Shown in pieces: positions 34,204 to 44,893 of a DNA stretch of 64,000 nt. The notes beneath the pieces were generated by a model, which saw nothing but the letters and a program-made list of their open reading frames with translations, was not told the DNA's origin and ran no database searches. How positions within the stretch are numbered: position 1 is the stretch's first letter; each line of letters begins with the position of its first letter. The position numbers and the translations under genes were made by a program. Source of the DNA: Agrostemma githago (Eukaryota > Streptophyta > Magnoliopsida > Caryophyllales > Caryophyllaceae). The DNA lies in contig OY288243.1 of assembly GCA_958450325.1 (NCBI GenBank), positions 4,440,586-4,504,585 of the forward strand, written 5' to 3'.

Positions 34204-36492
34204 ATGGAAGCATCTTTGAACAATCTGAAGGCTTCCGTGGATGCGATGATCGTCAAACAGACCAACATTGAGACCGAGCTGACAGCAATGAGGGCTGACC
34301 AGGCGGTCGTTGTCACCCGCCTGACTGTGGTGGAGCAAGGGACTCCTAATACCGGGGCCACTGGGCCTATGGCTGAACTAGTTAGCACGGTGCGCCGACT
34401 AGAAGAACAAGTTCATTTAGCTGGGAGTAACAACATCCATCGGGAAAATAGCCGTGAGTACTCCCCGGTGAATGACAAGCTACCCCCGAACCTGAATCTC
34501 ACGGGCTTACCAATGTTTGAGGGAACCAAAGACCCGTTACTACATGTACGGGCCTTCAAAGAGTTCATGACTATCAAGGGGGTGGATTCCTCGATGTTCA
34601 AGAATATTTTTGTTGCATCCCATGAAAAGCACCCACGGGCCTGGTACTATAGGCTAGACCCGAAAAAATACCCTACTTGGGATGATGTGGCTACGGAGTT
34701 TGCTCGGAATTATGCTGACAACACCGAGATCCAAACCACAATGCGCTCTTTGGAGGTTATGGCCCAAGAGCCCAAAGAAGGCTTTACCAAATACCTTCAG
34801 CGCTGGAGGGCCGAGAGCGCGAAACTGGTCGATAAGCCCAGTGAGAAAACTTTGGTGGAGCCTTTTGTCAAGAACCTCCTCCCCTTCTACCGGGTTCATC
34901 TCCGGTACGCTGTCATACCCAATTTCACCACCCTTACTGAAATGGGTATGAGGATTGAAGACGACCTAAGGTTAGAGGGTCTTACTAAGGCCTCTAGCAA
35001 GGGATACCAAGGGGCCTCCTCTTCCACTACTAAGCCCCAAGCTGCAACCCGCAGCATTTTCGACGCGGTTAATCTACTAGATGCCCCGTCCAAGAAGAAC
35101 ACCCCACCTCGGATTTTCACTGATATAGGTACCACCTATACCTATGCCTTACAAAGGTTGTCCTCTAAGGGCCTTATCCAACCGATAGGCCCAACTCCTG
35201 AAGTTCCGGTTGAGCGACGCTCCAAGAACTACAATGCCCAAGCCTATTGCCAGTACCACCGAGGCAATGGGCACGATACCGAAAAGTGTTGGAAGCTGAA
35301 GCACTTAATCCAGGACTTGATTGAGAGCGGCAAAATCCCATTACCTGGAGATAAGCCGAGTAACAAGGAGAACCCTTTCAGCTCCCACGCCATCTTTACC
35401 GGGGAGGTGATCGATTGCTCTCACCTTATCTCTCCATTTATCCCGCAAGTGAACGGGATCTGGTTCGACGACGAGGACGATGTTTACCTCGTCAAAGGGG
35501 AAGTTGTCCCCATTACCTCCGAGGAGATTCGCAAGACCAAATCCCGAGCCTTAGCCAGTAACCACCTTGGTCGTCCCTATCAAGCCACTAGCTCTAGGGA
35601 CACCCATATCCCGACAACCGTCACCAAGCCACTCGGGACGGAAGTCGCCCCTGAGGAGCCGACTGCTGAAACGGCTCTCGTGAAGCAACTGAAGAAGACC
35701 CGAGTTGACCTCACCATATGGCAACTCCTAGTTAGCTCACAAGAACATCGAGAAGCACTCACCAAGGTTCTCGATCAAGTTAAGGTCGATTCTCTGGTTA
35801 CCCCTGCTGAAATGGTAGCCACGATCCTGCCCCATTTGAAGGGCAAACCCAAGGAAGGTGGCCCACTGATCACCTTCTCAGAAGCCGATTTGCCGCCGTT
35901 CGGGGCCTCTCATAATCTGGCCTTGTACATCACGGCAATCTGTCGGGAAAAATATCTCCCGATGACCCTAATCGATGACGGGTCGGCTGTGAATGTCCTC
36001 CCCTTGAGGACCACCAAAGCCCTCGGGATCACCGAGGCCGATTATATTCCGACTGCTCAGACCATCCAGGCTTTCGATGGGAGCCCGAAGTCGGTAGCTG
36101 GGGCCATAAAGCTTACTGTTATAACGGGCCCAGTAGAAAAAGAGCTTGAATTCCAGGTGATCGACGTCACCTCATCCTTCAACTTGCTCCTAGGGAGGCC
36201 ATGGATTCATGCGGTCAAGGTGGTATCCTCCACCCTCCACCGAAAGATCAAGTTGCCTTTGCTCGACAATGTTATTACTTTGGAGGCAACCCCAATGACT
36301 GTGGCTAGCTGTAATGCCACGAGCCGCGCAGACCTCTGGGGGTTCGACTTTGTGGGAATGATTGAGGAGGAGTACCTTTTCAGGCCCTATTTCACAACTA
36401 GCATCGACACGATGCTACAGAACCTGAGGTACTTACCGAGGGGCTACTTCTCGACCCGATCTTCCAGATGGGAAGATCATCGAGGTCCTTAA
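34204..36492 (+). CDS. Element C gag-protease polyprotein
   Basis: 762 codons from ATG 34204. Residues ~1-90 are helical/coiled coil. The gag domain spans ~100-260: K-D-P-L-L-H-V-R-A-F, then P-R-A-W-Y-Y-R-L, F-A-R-N-Y-A-D-N and F-T-K-Y-L-Q-R-W. A CX2HX4HX4C knuckle (CQYHRGNGHDTEKC) lies near residue 350. The aspartic protease follows at ~570-690 with L-I-D-D-G-S-A-V-N-V-L-P as active site and L-L-L-G-R-P-W-I-H as second motif. The frame ends in an out-of-frame tail after Y-L-P-R-G-Y near 36450. The true continuation (D-G-K-I-I-E-V-L-K-D-E-D) is one frame away, so a frameshift is inferred there. Gag builds the particle and the protease cuts the polyprotein. Confidence 0.88.
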   Translation: MEASLNNLKASVDAMIVKQTNIETELTAMRADQAVVVTRLTVVEQGTPNTGATGPMAELVSTVRRLEEQVHLAGSNNIHRENSREYSPVNDKLPPNLNLTGLPMFEGTKDPLLHVRAFKEFMTIKGVDSSMFKNIFVASHEKHPRAWYYRLDPKKYPTWDDVATEFARNYADNTEIQTTMRSLEVMAQEPKEGFTKYLQRWRAESAKLVDKPSEKTLVEPFVKNLLPFYRVHLRYAVIPNFTTLTEMGMRIEDDLRLEGLTKASSKGYQGASSSTTKPQAATRSIFDAVNLLDAPSKKNTPPRIFTDIGTTYTYALQRLSSKGLIQPIGPTPEVPVERRSKNYNAQAYCQYHRGNGHDTEKCWKLKHLIQDLIESGKIPLPGDKPSNKENPFSSHAIFTGEVIDCSHLISPFIPQVNGIWFDDEDDVYLVKGEVVPITSEEIRKTKSRALASNHLGRPYQATSSRDTHIPTTVTKPLGTEVAPEEPTAETALVKQLKKTRVDLTIWQLLVSSQEHREALTKVLDQVKVDSLVTPAEMVATILPHLKGKPKEGGPLITFSEADLPPFGASHNLALYITAICREKYLPMTLIDDGSAVNVLPLRTTKALGITEADYIPTAQTIQAFDGSPKSVAGAIKLTVITGPVEKELEFQVIDVTSSFNLLLGRPWIHAVKVVSSTLHRKIKLPLLDNVITLEATPMTVASCNATSRADLWGFDFVGMIEEEYLFRPYFTTSIDTMLQNLRYLPRGYFSTRSSRWEDHRGP

Positions 36493-37417
36493 GGACGAAG
36501 ACTCTCACTTCGGCCTTGGCTATGCCGCCACCCCAGGGAACGTTGTCCGAACAGGAGTCGAAAAGGCCTGCAACATTATTAAGGGTATCCACTTGAGCCC
36601 TTACAGCCTGCAGTTGACTGACTACTTTGTCACATCGGTATTCGGGGCTGTTCAGGTTGGTCTGTACCAACCCAATGCTGCACACCTCGGGACCCAATTG
36701 GCCCGAGACTGCAACTACATTCCGGATGATGTGTTCGCCCTCATCCAATCCGATGGAGCTAACGGTGCTGAGCCCGCGCCGGGGCTACTTTTCGGGGAAG
36801 ACACCATAGCCCCGACTCCGAAGGAAGACTTGGTCAACCTGATTCTCCGCAGTAACAGGTTCGACCCGACCAAGCTGATCTTGGATGTTGGCTCCGAGAC
36901 GGGAAACAGGGCCCGGAGGAAGACTGTCAAATGGACTGACAGTCAGGGAAGGATCTACAAGCTGGTCGCTGGAGAAGGAGACATGCCTGAGTCTGAGTCC
37001 GAGTCTGAGTCAGAGTCTGAATCAGAGTCTGAGGTCGTGTCTAGGGAGTCCGGTGCTAGAGTAACGCCTGTAACCCTTCTCCCTTTTGTTATTCCTGCTA
37101 CTGGCGCTTCGGGGTCTGTCCCGAGTGCCTTACGAATTCCGCCACTGACCAATGATCAGATGGCTGCTCTTTTTGAGCTGTTTTCAAAGTTTTCAATCAA
37201 TAATACCAACCGTTCTGCTTACGACTTGTCTCTTTTCAATTCTGGTTTTAAAAATATTTTGTGCAATGACATTGAGAAACCCGACGAACAGGTATCCTTA
37301 CCTCCACACCTGATCGAGCAACTGAAGCAAAGGGAATCTCGGAATCCGGTAATTGAGGAAACCGAATCCATTAATGTGGGAACAACTTTAGAGCCCCAGA
37401 TACATAAGATAGGGTAA
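36460..37417 (+). pseudogene. Element C linker between protease and RT
   Basis: The open stretch in the pol frame begins G-K-I-I-E-V-L-K-D-E-D. It includes a conserved-looking segment (G-V-E-K-A-C-N-I-I-K-G-I-H) and an (SE)n tract at 36988-37032, and ends K-I-G-TAA at 37415-37417. The same frame continues past the stop as S-L-N-P-E-E-R, so the TAA is a nonsense change or a site normally removed by splicing. Ogre elements are known to have an intron between protease and RT, but no splice evidence can be obtained here. Confidence 0.65.
36988..37032 (+). repeat. Ser-Glu codon repeat
   Basis: GAGTCTGAGTCCGAGTCTGA-type hexamer repeat coding for alternating Glu and Ser, in frame within the linker. 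Confidence 0.85.
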
Positions 37418-40400
37418 TCCTTAAATCCCGAGGAGAGACAACAATTCACGAACCTCCTCCAAGAATTCAGAGATGTCTTCGCATGGTCCTACAAGGACAT
37501 GCTGGGGATAGACCGGGAAATAGCCGAGCACCACATACCTATTAAAGACGGGTGCAAACCGGTTAAGCAAAAGCTCCACCGAATGAGGCCCGACTGGTCT
37601 CGCAAGGTAAAAGAAGAAGTCGATAAACAGTTCAAAGCCGGCTTCATACAAGTGTCCGAATACCCGGACTGGGTTGCAAACATTGTACCGGTTCCTAAAA
37701 AGGACAGTAAGGTGCGGGTATGCGTAGATTTCCGGGATCTTAACAAAGCAAGCCCGAAAGATGATTTTTCGTTACCACACATCGACAAACTGGTGGATAA
37801 TACAACCGATCATGCCCTTCTATCATTTATGGACGGGTATGCCGGGTATAATCAGATCAAGATGGCAGAAGAAGATATGAGTAAGACCACCTTCACTACT
37901 CCATGGGGTACTTACTGTTACACCGTCATGTCGTTCGGTCTCATTAATGCCGAGGCCATGTACCAGCGGACCACTACGATCTTATTGCATGACATGATGC
38001 ATAAAGAAGTAGAAGTCTATGTGGACGACATGATCGTCAAATCCAAAGAAAGGGACGGTCACATCACCGCCCTAAGAAAATTCTTCACCCGACTAAGTAA
38101 GTACAACATGAGGTTAAACCCTCAAAAGTGCAGTTTCGGGGTAACATCAGGCAAATTACTGGGTCATATCGTTAGCCAACGTGGTATCGAGGTCGACCCA
38201 GCTAAAATCAAAGCCATTACCGAGATGCAACCTCCTAAAATCGGAAAAGAAATAAGGAGATTTCTCGGGAAAGTCCAGTATATCAGCCGGTTCATTTCCA
38301 AACTGACCATGGTGTGTGAACCAATTTTCAAGAAGCTGAAAGTAGGGGAACGGGTACTATGGGATGACAAGTGCCAAGCTGCTTTCGACAAGATTAAGGA
38401 TATCCTGTCTGCCCCGCCAGTCTTAATGCCACCTCAACCCGGTTTGCCTCTGTCGTTATACCTGACAACGACCGAAACAGCCATGGGGGCTATGCTGGCT
38501 CAGACAGTTGACTCTGAAGAACGAGCTATTTATTACATCAGCAAAAAGTTTTTAGAGTATGAGTGCAAATATACCATGCTCGAAAAGACATGCTTAGCTC
38601 TTGTTTGGGCTACTAAGAAGCTCCGACATTACATGCTCAGTAGCCACGAGGTTCAGGTATTATCTAAAATGGATCCAATCAAATACCTCTTCGAAAAGCC
38701 CATCCTCAACGGAAGAATTTCTAGATGGACTCTAATGCTGGCAGAGTTCGACCTAAAATTTGTGCCGTTAAAAGCTATTAAGGGCCGAGTGGTAGCTGAA
38801 TTCCTTGCCGACAGTCTCGTAACGAAAGAAGGACACACCGACACTTGGTCCTTATCAGATGAAGATATTTTCCATACCGACACAGAAACATGGGATCTAT
38901 ACTTCGACGGAGCATCCAATTTCCGAGGGTTCGGAGTCGGAATTCTTTTAATCTCACCAAAAGGAGAACACACTCCCGTGTCCATCAAACTGGACTTCGA
39001 TGTAACTAATAATGCAGCCGAGTATGAAGCATGCATCCACGGGCTACAAGCTGCCGCCGACTTAGGGGTCACAAACCTCCTGGTACACGGCGATTCATCC
39101 TTGGTCATTAACCAAGCACTTCAAAAATGGAAACCTCGGAACGCTAATCTCGTGGCCTACCAAGCACGAGTAAGGGATCTCGAGAAACAATTCCAAAAGG
39201 TAGAGTATATATACTTGCCTCGGGAAGAGAATCAGTTCGCAGATGCACTCTCAAAACTGGCATCATTACTAAATATTCCCGATCACATGACCAGTATGCC
39301 AATTTGCGTCGAAAGACGGTCTGAGCCTGCATATATCCACGACATTGAAGACATTGAGATAACTGATCATGAGCCATGGTATCAGGCTGTGTTAACATAC
39401 CTGGCGACCGGGGAATATCCTCCCAGGACTGAAGGTCGAGCTAAGAAAGCCTTACGAAGGCTAGTCACCCAGTTCGTTCGTACCGATGACGGGCAACTGT
39501 ACAAAAAGACGGCACAGGGGGCTCTTCTCCTTTGTGTTGATAAATATAAAGCTATAAAGGTCTTGGCTGAAGTGCATGATGGTGAATGTGGCCCACATAT
39601 GAATGCCCAGATGCTGGTCCGAAAAATCATGAGGCTCGGATATTATTGGAATAGCATGGAAACCGATTGTCAGTTATATGTCAAACATTGTCATAACTGC
39701 CAAATCTTCGCCAATGTGCAACATATGCCGTCATCCTTACTTTATACCATGACGTCACCCTGGCCATTCTCGACGTGGGATATTGACATAATCGGGAAAA
39801 TAAACCCCTCTGGTACTGGCGGGCACTGCTTCATTTTGGTAGCTATCGACTACTTCACCAAATGAGTCGAAGCTGAATCATACCGCATTCTCAATGCTAA
39901 GCATGTTGCCAAGTTTACCCAAAACAAAATAATATGTCGGTATGGGATCCCGCACGAGTTTATCAGTGATCACGGGACTCATTTTCAAGCCGAGACGGCA
40001 GCCCTGTTGACCAAGTATAAAATTCAACGACATACATCTTCGCCTTACCGTCCCCAAACAAATGGAGCGGTAGAGGCGGCCAATAAAACAATTGTCACCA
40101 TACTAATAAAGATGGCTGATAATTATCGGGACTGGCCCGATAAAATACCCTTTGTCCTATGGGAATATCGGACGTCAATCCGCACCGCAACCGGTGCGAC
40201 ACCGTATTACCTAACCTACGGGATGGAGGCAGTCCAACCAGTCGAGCTGGAGGTACCGTCCCTCAGAATTCTACTAGAAAGTCAGGTACCCAAAGCCGAT
40301 TGGGTGCGAGAACGGTATGACTCGTTGGTTCTACTAGACGAACGACGATCTCGTGCCCCAACAATCTCCAAATCTACCTGAAGAGAATTCAACGGGCTTT

Positions 40401-40626
40401 CAACAAAAGGGTAAGGCCCAGGAACATTAAGGAAGGAGATCTGGTTCTTAAGTCCGTTCGAGCTCTACTACAAATTGACCCGAGGGGAAAGTTCAAACCT
40501 AACTGGGCCGGGCCATACTTGGTAAAGAGGATTCTATCGGGCGGAGCAGTGATGCTGACAAATCTGGATGGGAATGAGTTCGTCAACCCGACCAACCTGG
40601 ACCAGCTAAAGCGTTACTACCCTTAG
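37418..40626 (+). pseudogene. Element C pol: RT, RNase H, archaeal-type RNase H, integrase
   Basis: RT (from ~37550): V-P-K-K-D-S-K-V-R-V-C-V-D-F-R-D-L-N-K-A, then F-M-D-G-Y-A-G-Y-N-Q-I, then the active site Y-V-D-D-M-I-V-K-S near 38020. First RNase H ~38450-38790. A second RNase H follows (38890-39280): W-D-L-Y-F-D-G-A-S, N-A-A-E-Y-E-A, H-G-D-S-S-L-V, N-Q-F-A-D-A-L-S. Integrase: a zinc-binding H-x-H-C-x-x-C segment (C-H-N-C at ~39700), then the D-D-E core (D-I-D near 39785, S-D-H-G near 39970, and P-Q-T-N-G-A-V-E-A near 40060). Lesions: TGA for Trp at 39863-39865 and a frameshift near 40350. After the shift the tail (R-N-I-K-E-G-D-L-V-L-K, then L-K-R-Y-Y-P) runs to TAG 40624-40626. Pol copies and inserts the element; this copy is inactivated. 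Confidence 0.92.
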
Positions 40627-41002
40627 CCTTTTCTCAATGTCATTAGCAAAATTTGTCAAAATCATTTTTACAAAAAGCAAGTCAATAAACTAGAATTATT
40701 TATTCTACCATCACAAACATCTTGAACTAATGGTCTTGGTGTAATTCGAGATTGCAATTTTATAAAAAGTCTGAACTACGTCTGGTTTGATTCCGCTAAT
40801 TGTGGATACGTAGGCAGCCCCTCAAAAGGGCACAACCAATGCAATCTAGAAAAGACAAGAATGGTTTACTAATAAACTTCCTTTATAAAAAAAAATCCCG
40901 ATAAACTCGGAAAATTTCAAAATTCAAAATTCAAAAAAAAACACACGACACTCCAAATAAATAGTAATAATATTCAAATAAAAAAAACTAAGGACTCGAT
41001 GT
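40627..41002. other. Spacer after pol in element C
   Basis: Non-coding, A-rich towards 40880-40990. The converging antisense gene ends at 41003. Confidence 0.5.
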
Positions 41003-42781
41003 TTAGGGCATCTTGCCCTTCCCCTTGTCCTTGGCCTCCTTAGCCGTCCACTGGCGACGACGTGGAGGGGAGCGCTCCCGAATCACCACGGGAACCTCCT
41101 TAGCCCGGACCCGTTTCTTCGAACTCGAGTCCTCAATCACGTCGATTGGCCCGAGCCGGGCCCTCACAGGCTCAGGCAGCCGATCACGTGGGCCTAGTCG
41201 GTCTCGAGCCGCCAGTCTTGGCCCGAGCCGTCTCTCCAAGTCGGTCTGGGGGCTTAGTTTCCCCCGTACGGCGCTAGCACCGGCATCTTTAGCTCGAGTC
41301 TTAGTTTGTGACTTAAGACCCGATTCTAATCGGACTAGAGTAGCAGGAGTATCTCCTTCTTCGAAGAAACCCCTGTTGTCTTTCGCTGTCTCCCGGCGAA
41401 CCAGTTCGAACGCCTCATCGACCTTCAGAGCTTTTCGAGCTTCCTCGGACTCCTCGGACGTCCACTTTTGATATGCGTGTGAAACCCAAGTGGATTGGCA
41501 TGGGTTTGGTATAGTCCACATGGGACGGGTGAACCACCTCTGTAGCCACGTGTCACACATAGCGTCCATCAATTGGAGCGAGACGCTAATGATGGCTTCG
41601 GTCTCAGGAATGCGCTGAGACGAACCGAACTGCCTCAGAATGCGGTCCGGGTAAATGTGAATGGTCCAGTGAAGTGACAGGACCACCAGGTAGCGAGCCT
41701 GGTCCCTCTTGGCCAGTCCCGTCAGCTTCGAGAGAAACCACCAAGCGACAGTCCACCCAATCAAAGGACCACCATGAAATACTAGCTCCTCATCCCAATA
41801 TGCTCGGTTTATGTGATGGCTAGAGCTTATCCGTCACCTCCTTGAGCTAATCTGGCTGCTACGGTAGTTGGGTATACTCGGAGGAGACTCTATAATCGAC
41901 AGACGTTCAGACAGCCAAATCTGAAAAAGGATATACAAGTTTCGTAAGCGGTGGAGTGGTTTGCTAAAGCCCACTCGATCGAGTACTACAACTGACTCGA
42001 TCGAGTAAGCCCTATGAAAACAGGCAGACGCTCATTTAAGAGGTCACTCGGTCGAGTGACGAGCCCACTCGATCGAGTGACTCACGTATATCAGAATTCT
42101 CGCGAAAAAAAAAACAAAAAAAAAACTTGAGATGTATACCTGCAAGATACGGACGCTTCCCGTTAGCTGTCGGTCCGGGTCAAGCCTCCTAGCATCGAGA
42201 CCCATAATGATCTCCCTTGTGGCTAGCCAAGCAGGGCTGTGACCAGTCTCCATCTGGTCAACCACGCCAATCAGCCTAATCTGACCCAAGCACGAGTCAG
42301 CATCCATCAACCCTTCAAAGACATAACGATGCAGCATGCAAAAGGCAAAAGCCCTACGCCTGTGAGCAGCAGTAATCCTCACGTCTTGGAGGTTCATGAA
42401 CTTGTCAGCCAGGTCGAAAAGGGAAACAGAATTTCCCCGCACCATTCGATCTGTCTCAGCATGAGACAAGCTTAAGAAATCCCTTACCCTCCTTTTTGGA
42501 TCAGGGTAGAATTGAGGGATAGCAGGACGAGCAATAGGGCTCCAACCGCCCACAACTGCGATCTCCTCAGAAAGAGGGCATATTTCTCCTCGTGGGAACA
42601 CGAAAACGTGATGGGTAGTATCCCAAAACGTTAAACAAGCATCCAAAAAGTGTGAGTCGATTATCAGACGTTGAAGTGGGAATAAGCTAACGATTCCCAT
42701 TTGGGTCAGTTGAACCTTTTCTTCGTCCCGAAAGTGTTCGGACCAAGCCAGAAGCATCGCAGTCAAGTGATCGATGCCCAA
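41003..42781 (-). pseudogene. Antisense plant-mobile-domain-like gene of element C, two exons
   Basis: Exon 1 (about 42781-42140, minus) contains F-W-D-T-T-H-H-V-F-V-F-P-R-G-E-I, which resembles the plant mobile domain (aminotransferase-like) family, then R-R-R-A-F-A-F-C-M-L. An intron fits well: donor CAG/GTATAC at 42139, acceptor TTTTTCAG at 41921. The phase is 0 on both sides, joining L-Q to I-W-L-S-E-R-L. Exon 2 runs through N-R-A-Y-W-D-E-E-L-V-F-H-G-G-P-L-I-G-W to a basic end (K-G-K-G-K-M-P, stop at 41003). One TGA (41834-41836) interrupts exon 2. The start is uncertain: an acceptor-like TTTTAG lies before exon 1 near 42810. Antisense extra genes are known in Tat-lineage elements; their role is unknown. 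Confidence 0.75.
41921..42139 (-). other. Proposed 219-bp intron of the antisense gene, with palindromes
   Basis: GT-AG bounded, with a T-rich stretch next to the donor on the minus strand. Five ACTCGATCGAGT-type palindromes sit inside (41972-42082), including CACTCGGTCGAGTG. Confidence 0.65.
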
Positions 42782-43338
42782 AACAGATATTTTAGTCTTC
42801 TTGAAAATCTAAAAGGTTTTGAGAGGAAAAGGAAGAATTTGATTTGGGATGCAGAAAATTGAAGCAGAAACCCTTTACTTATAATATGAAACCCTAACTG
42901 TAACCCTAACTGCCATGCCTCCTCATTAAACGTGGGCCCAGTGCGCGCGCAGGCCTAATGCTAGATTTCAGGCTAGAATTTAGAATAGGAATCAAGTCGT
43001 CCCGAGTTTTCCTAAAAAATTCTAAAAAAATTACGCTTTTCAAAAAATCAATATTTTATTCTCCCCAGCATGAGTCGGTGTCTCGCTAATATGTTACATG
43101 CAAATTGTTATGTGTCAGCATACAGGTAGACCCAAGATTTTAAAAGCAAGTCTCTGCGCAGCTCACTTACTCCCCACGGAGCTATCGTCATTAGGACAGG
43201 TATGACCCTCTACTTATGGCTGGCGAGCCCTTCACGCAAGTCTAATGGACTATAAACGACCCGACCGGAAGGCTGCCAGGTCGTAATCTGCGATTGGCCT
43301 GGTAGCTACTCTAACTTTCGCCTTGTCCAAGCCTCAAT
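42782..43338. other. 3' non-coding region of element C
   Basis: No gene supported. It carries the putative promoter side of the antisense gene and ends at the polypurine tract. Confidence 0.45.
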
Positions 43339-43352
43339 CAGAGTGGGGGCCC
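43339..43352 (+). other. Polypurine tract of element C
   Basis: CAGAGTGGGGGCCC immediately precedes the 3' LTR start TGTAGACACCC. Confidence 0.8.
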
Positions 43353-43738
43353 TGTAGACACCCGCATTTTGCCTGCTAGTGTCTATAGCAGTTCCCGACA
43401 AAACACCCGATGATGATCGAACGCAAACGTGACTTAATATACTCGAAAACGGACTCGGAATCAATAATATCTGATGCGAGCATTTAGCAGAGTACAAATA
43501 TCTCAAAACCGACCTCAAATTCAGGCCCAGTTGGTCGTTTCCAATAAAATGAGACTAATTTGGGACAAAACCGACACCAAAAATAAAAACCGTCTTTTGG
43601 CAACCGGGTCAAAACCCCGGTCAAGGACGAATCCGTCACATAAAGTCAACCAGGTGCGCTTCTAGAAGATTGCGCTCAAATACCTTTTTCAAATTTTCAA
43701 AAAAGTCAACCATTTCCTAATTTGGCTCACCCGCCTGA

Positions 43739-43850
43739 TCCACTCGATCGAGTGGATTGACCTCACTCGATCGAGTGGAGCCACAAAAACGCAACATGCC
43801 CTCTTTTTCAGGGCACTCGATCGAGTGCACTAGGGCCACTCGATCGAGTG
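43739..43850 (+). promoter_or_regulatory. Palindrome array 1 of the C 3' LTR
   Basis: Four intact CACTCGATCGAGTG units, the last ending 23 bp before TATAAATA. Confidence 0.8.
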
Positions 43851-44783
43851 ACCCTAGGTCGAGGGGTATGCTCTATAAATACCCCTCCAACCCTTCACAA
43901 AAATCAGAATTTTCCCATGCAACTAAACCCTACATTTGCAACCCTAAGTCTCCCATCACGAAACACTACAACCCTAAGCAAATCCACACAAAAACCGAGT
44001 CCTTATCCCTCGAAAAACCGATAAACATCTCCATACAAACACACACCATAACTCAACTACATCCTCGATACTCCCGCGCTCCCGTCGCTATTTACGAGTC
44101 CGTTCCGAGGCCATTTTAAGCATGTATGTTGAGGGTGTCATCAACCCCGTCTCTATCCTTTCTCTTCCTCTCCATCTCGATTCATATATATGCAATTTAT
44201 ACTTTATATTATGATCGTCTTTGCAACACTAACACTAACACTTAATTTTCGTTACTAACATTTTAAATTTTGTCACTAACATTTATTTACCGCGTACGTA
44301 TATAATAGTAGTAAAAGTTCGGGTCGAACACGTTTAAATATGATCACCGCACCAAGTCCGTTTAATCCTTTTACGAGTCACCACGGAGGTGGCACCCTTT
44401 CCAGGAGCGCCGCCCCAAGTACTCAAGGGCGTAACGTGATCGTGGTCGATCATAGTTGAACGCGTTTGATTCCATTTCCGGGATTAGTATGGAACCCATT
44501 GACGCGAAAATCGACATCACATAATCCTTAGGAATTAGTATCGATGTCGTGACGCGGAGGGAGACAATTTCATCACTAATCAAACTTTTCGATCCAATAA
44601 CAACACTTTTCATAAAATTGCGATACCGGCCTTATAATCGTATAAGTACACGATCATAATGCCGAAAACCGAGTTGAGTTTAAATCACGCAATATTTTTA
44701 CGTGACTCGGTTTATCATCAATTTCGCATAAATAAAGTCTCGAAACCATCACATTTTCGAAATGAGCAGTAGCTTGTACAGGG

Positions 44784-44893
44784 GCACTCGATCGAGTGCC
44801 ACAGGCTACTCGATCGAGTAGCACCCCAAAAACCGGGCAGTAGCTCACCCAAAGGTTCACTCGATCGAGTCCTGGCTATGACTCGGTCGAGTG
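44784..44893 (+). repeat. Palindrome array 2 of the C 3' LTR
   Basis: Same four-unit cluster as 31779-31887, in the transcribed part of the LTR. Confidence 0.8.

Noticed and set aside
40007..40381. Separate transposase-like gene
   Set aside because: It is the integrase C-half of element C in the same frame, separated only by the TGA at 39863-39865.
41013..41471. Plus-strand Ser/Arg-rich frame of 152 codons
   Set aside because: It is the shadow of the antisense gene's exon 2, which has the meaningful sequence and splice context.
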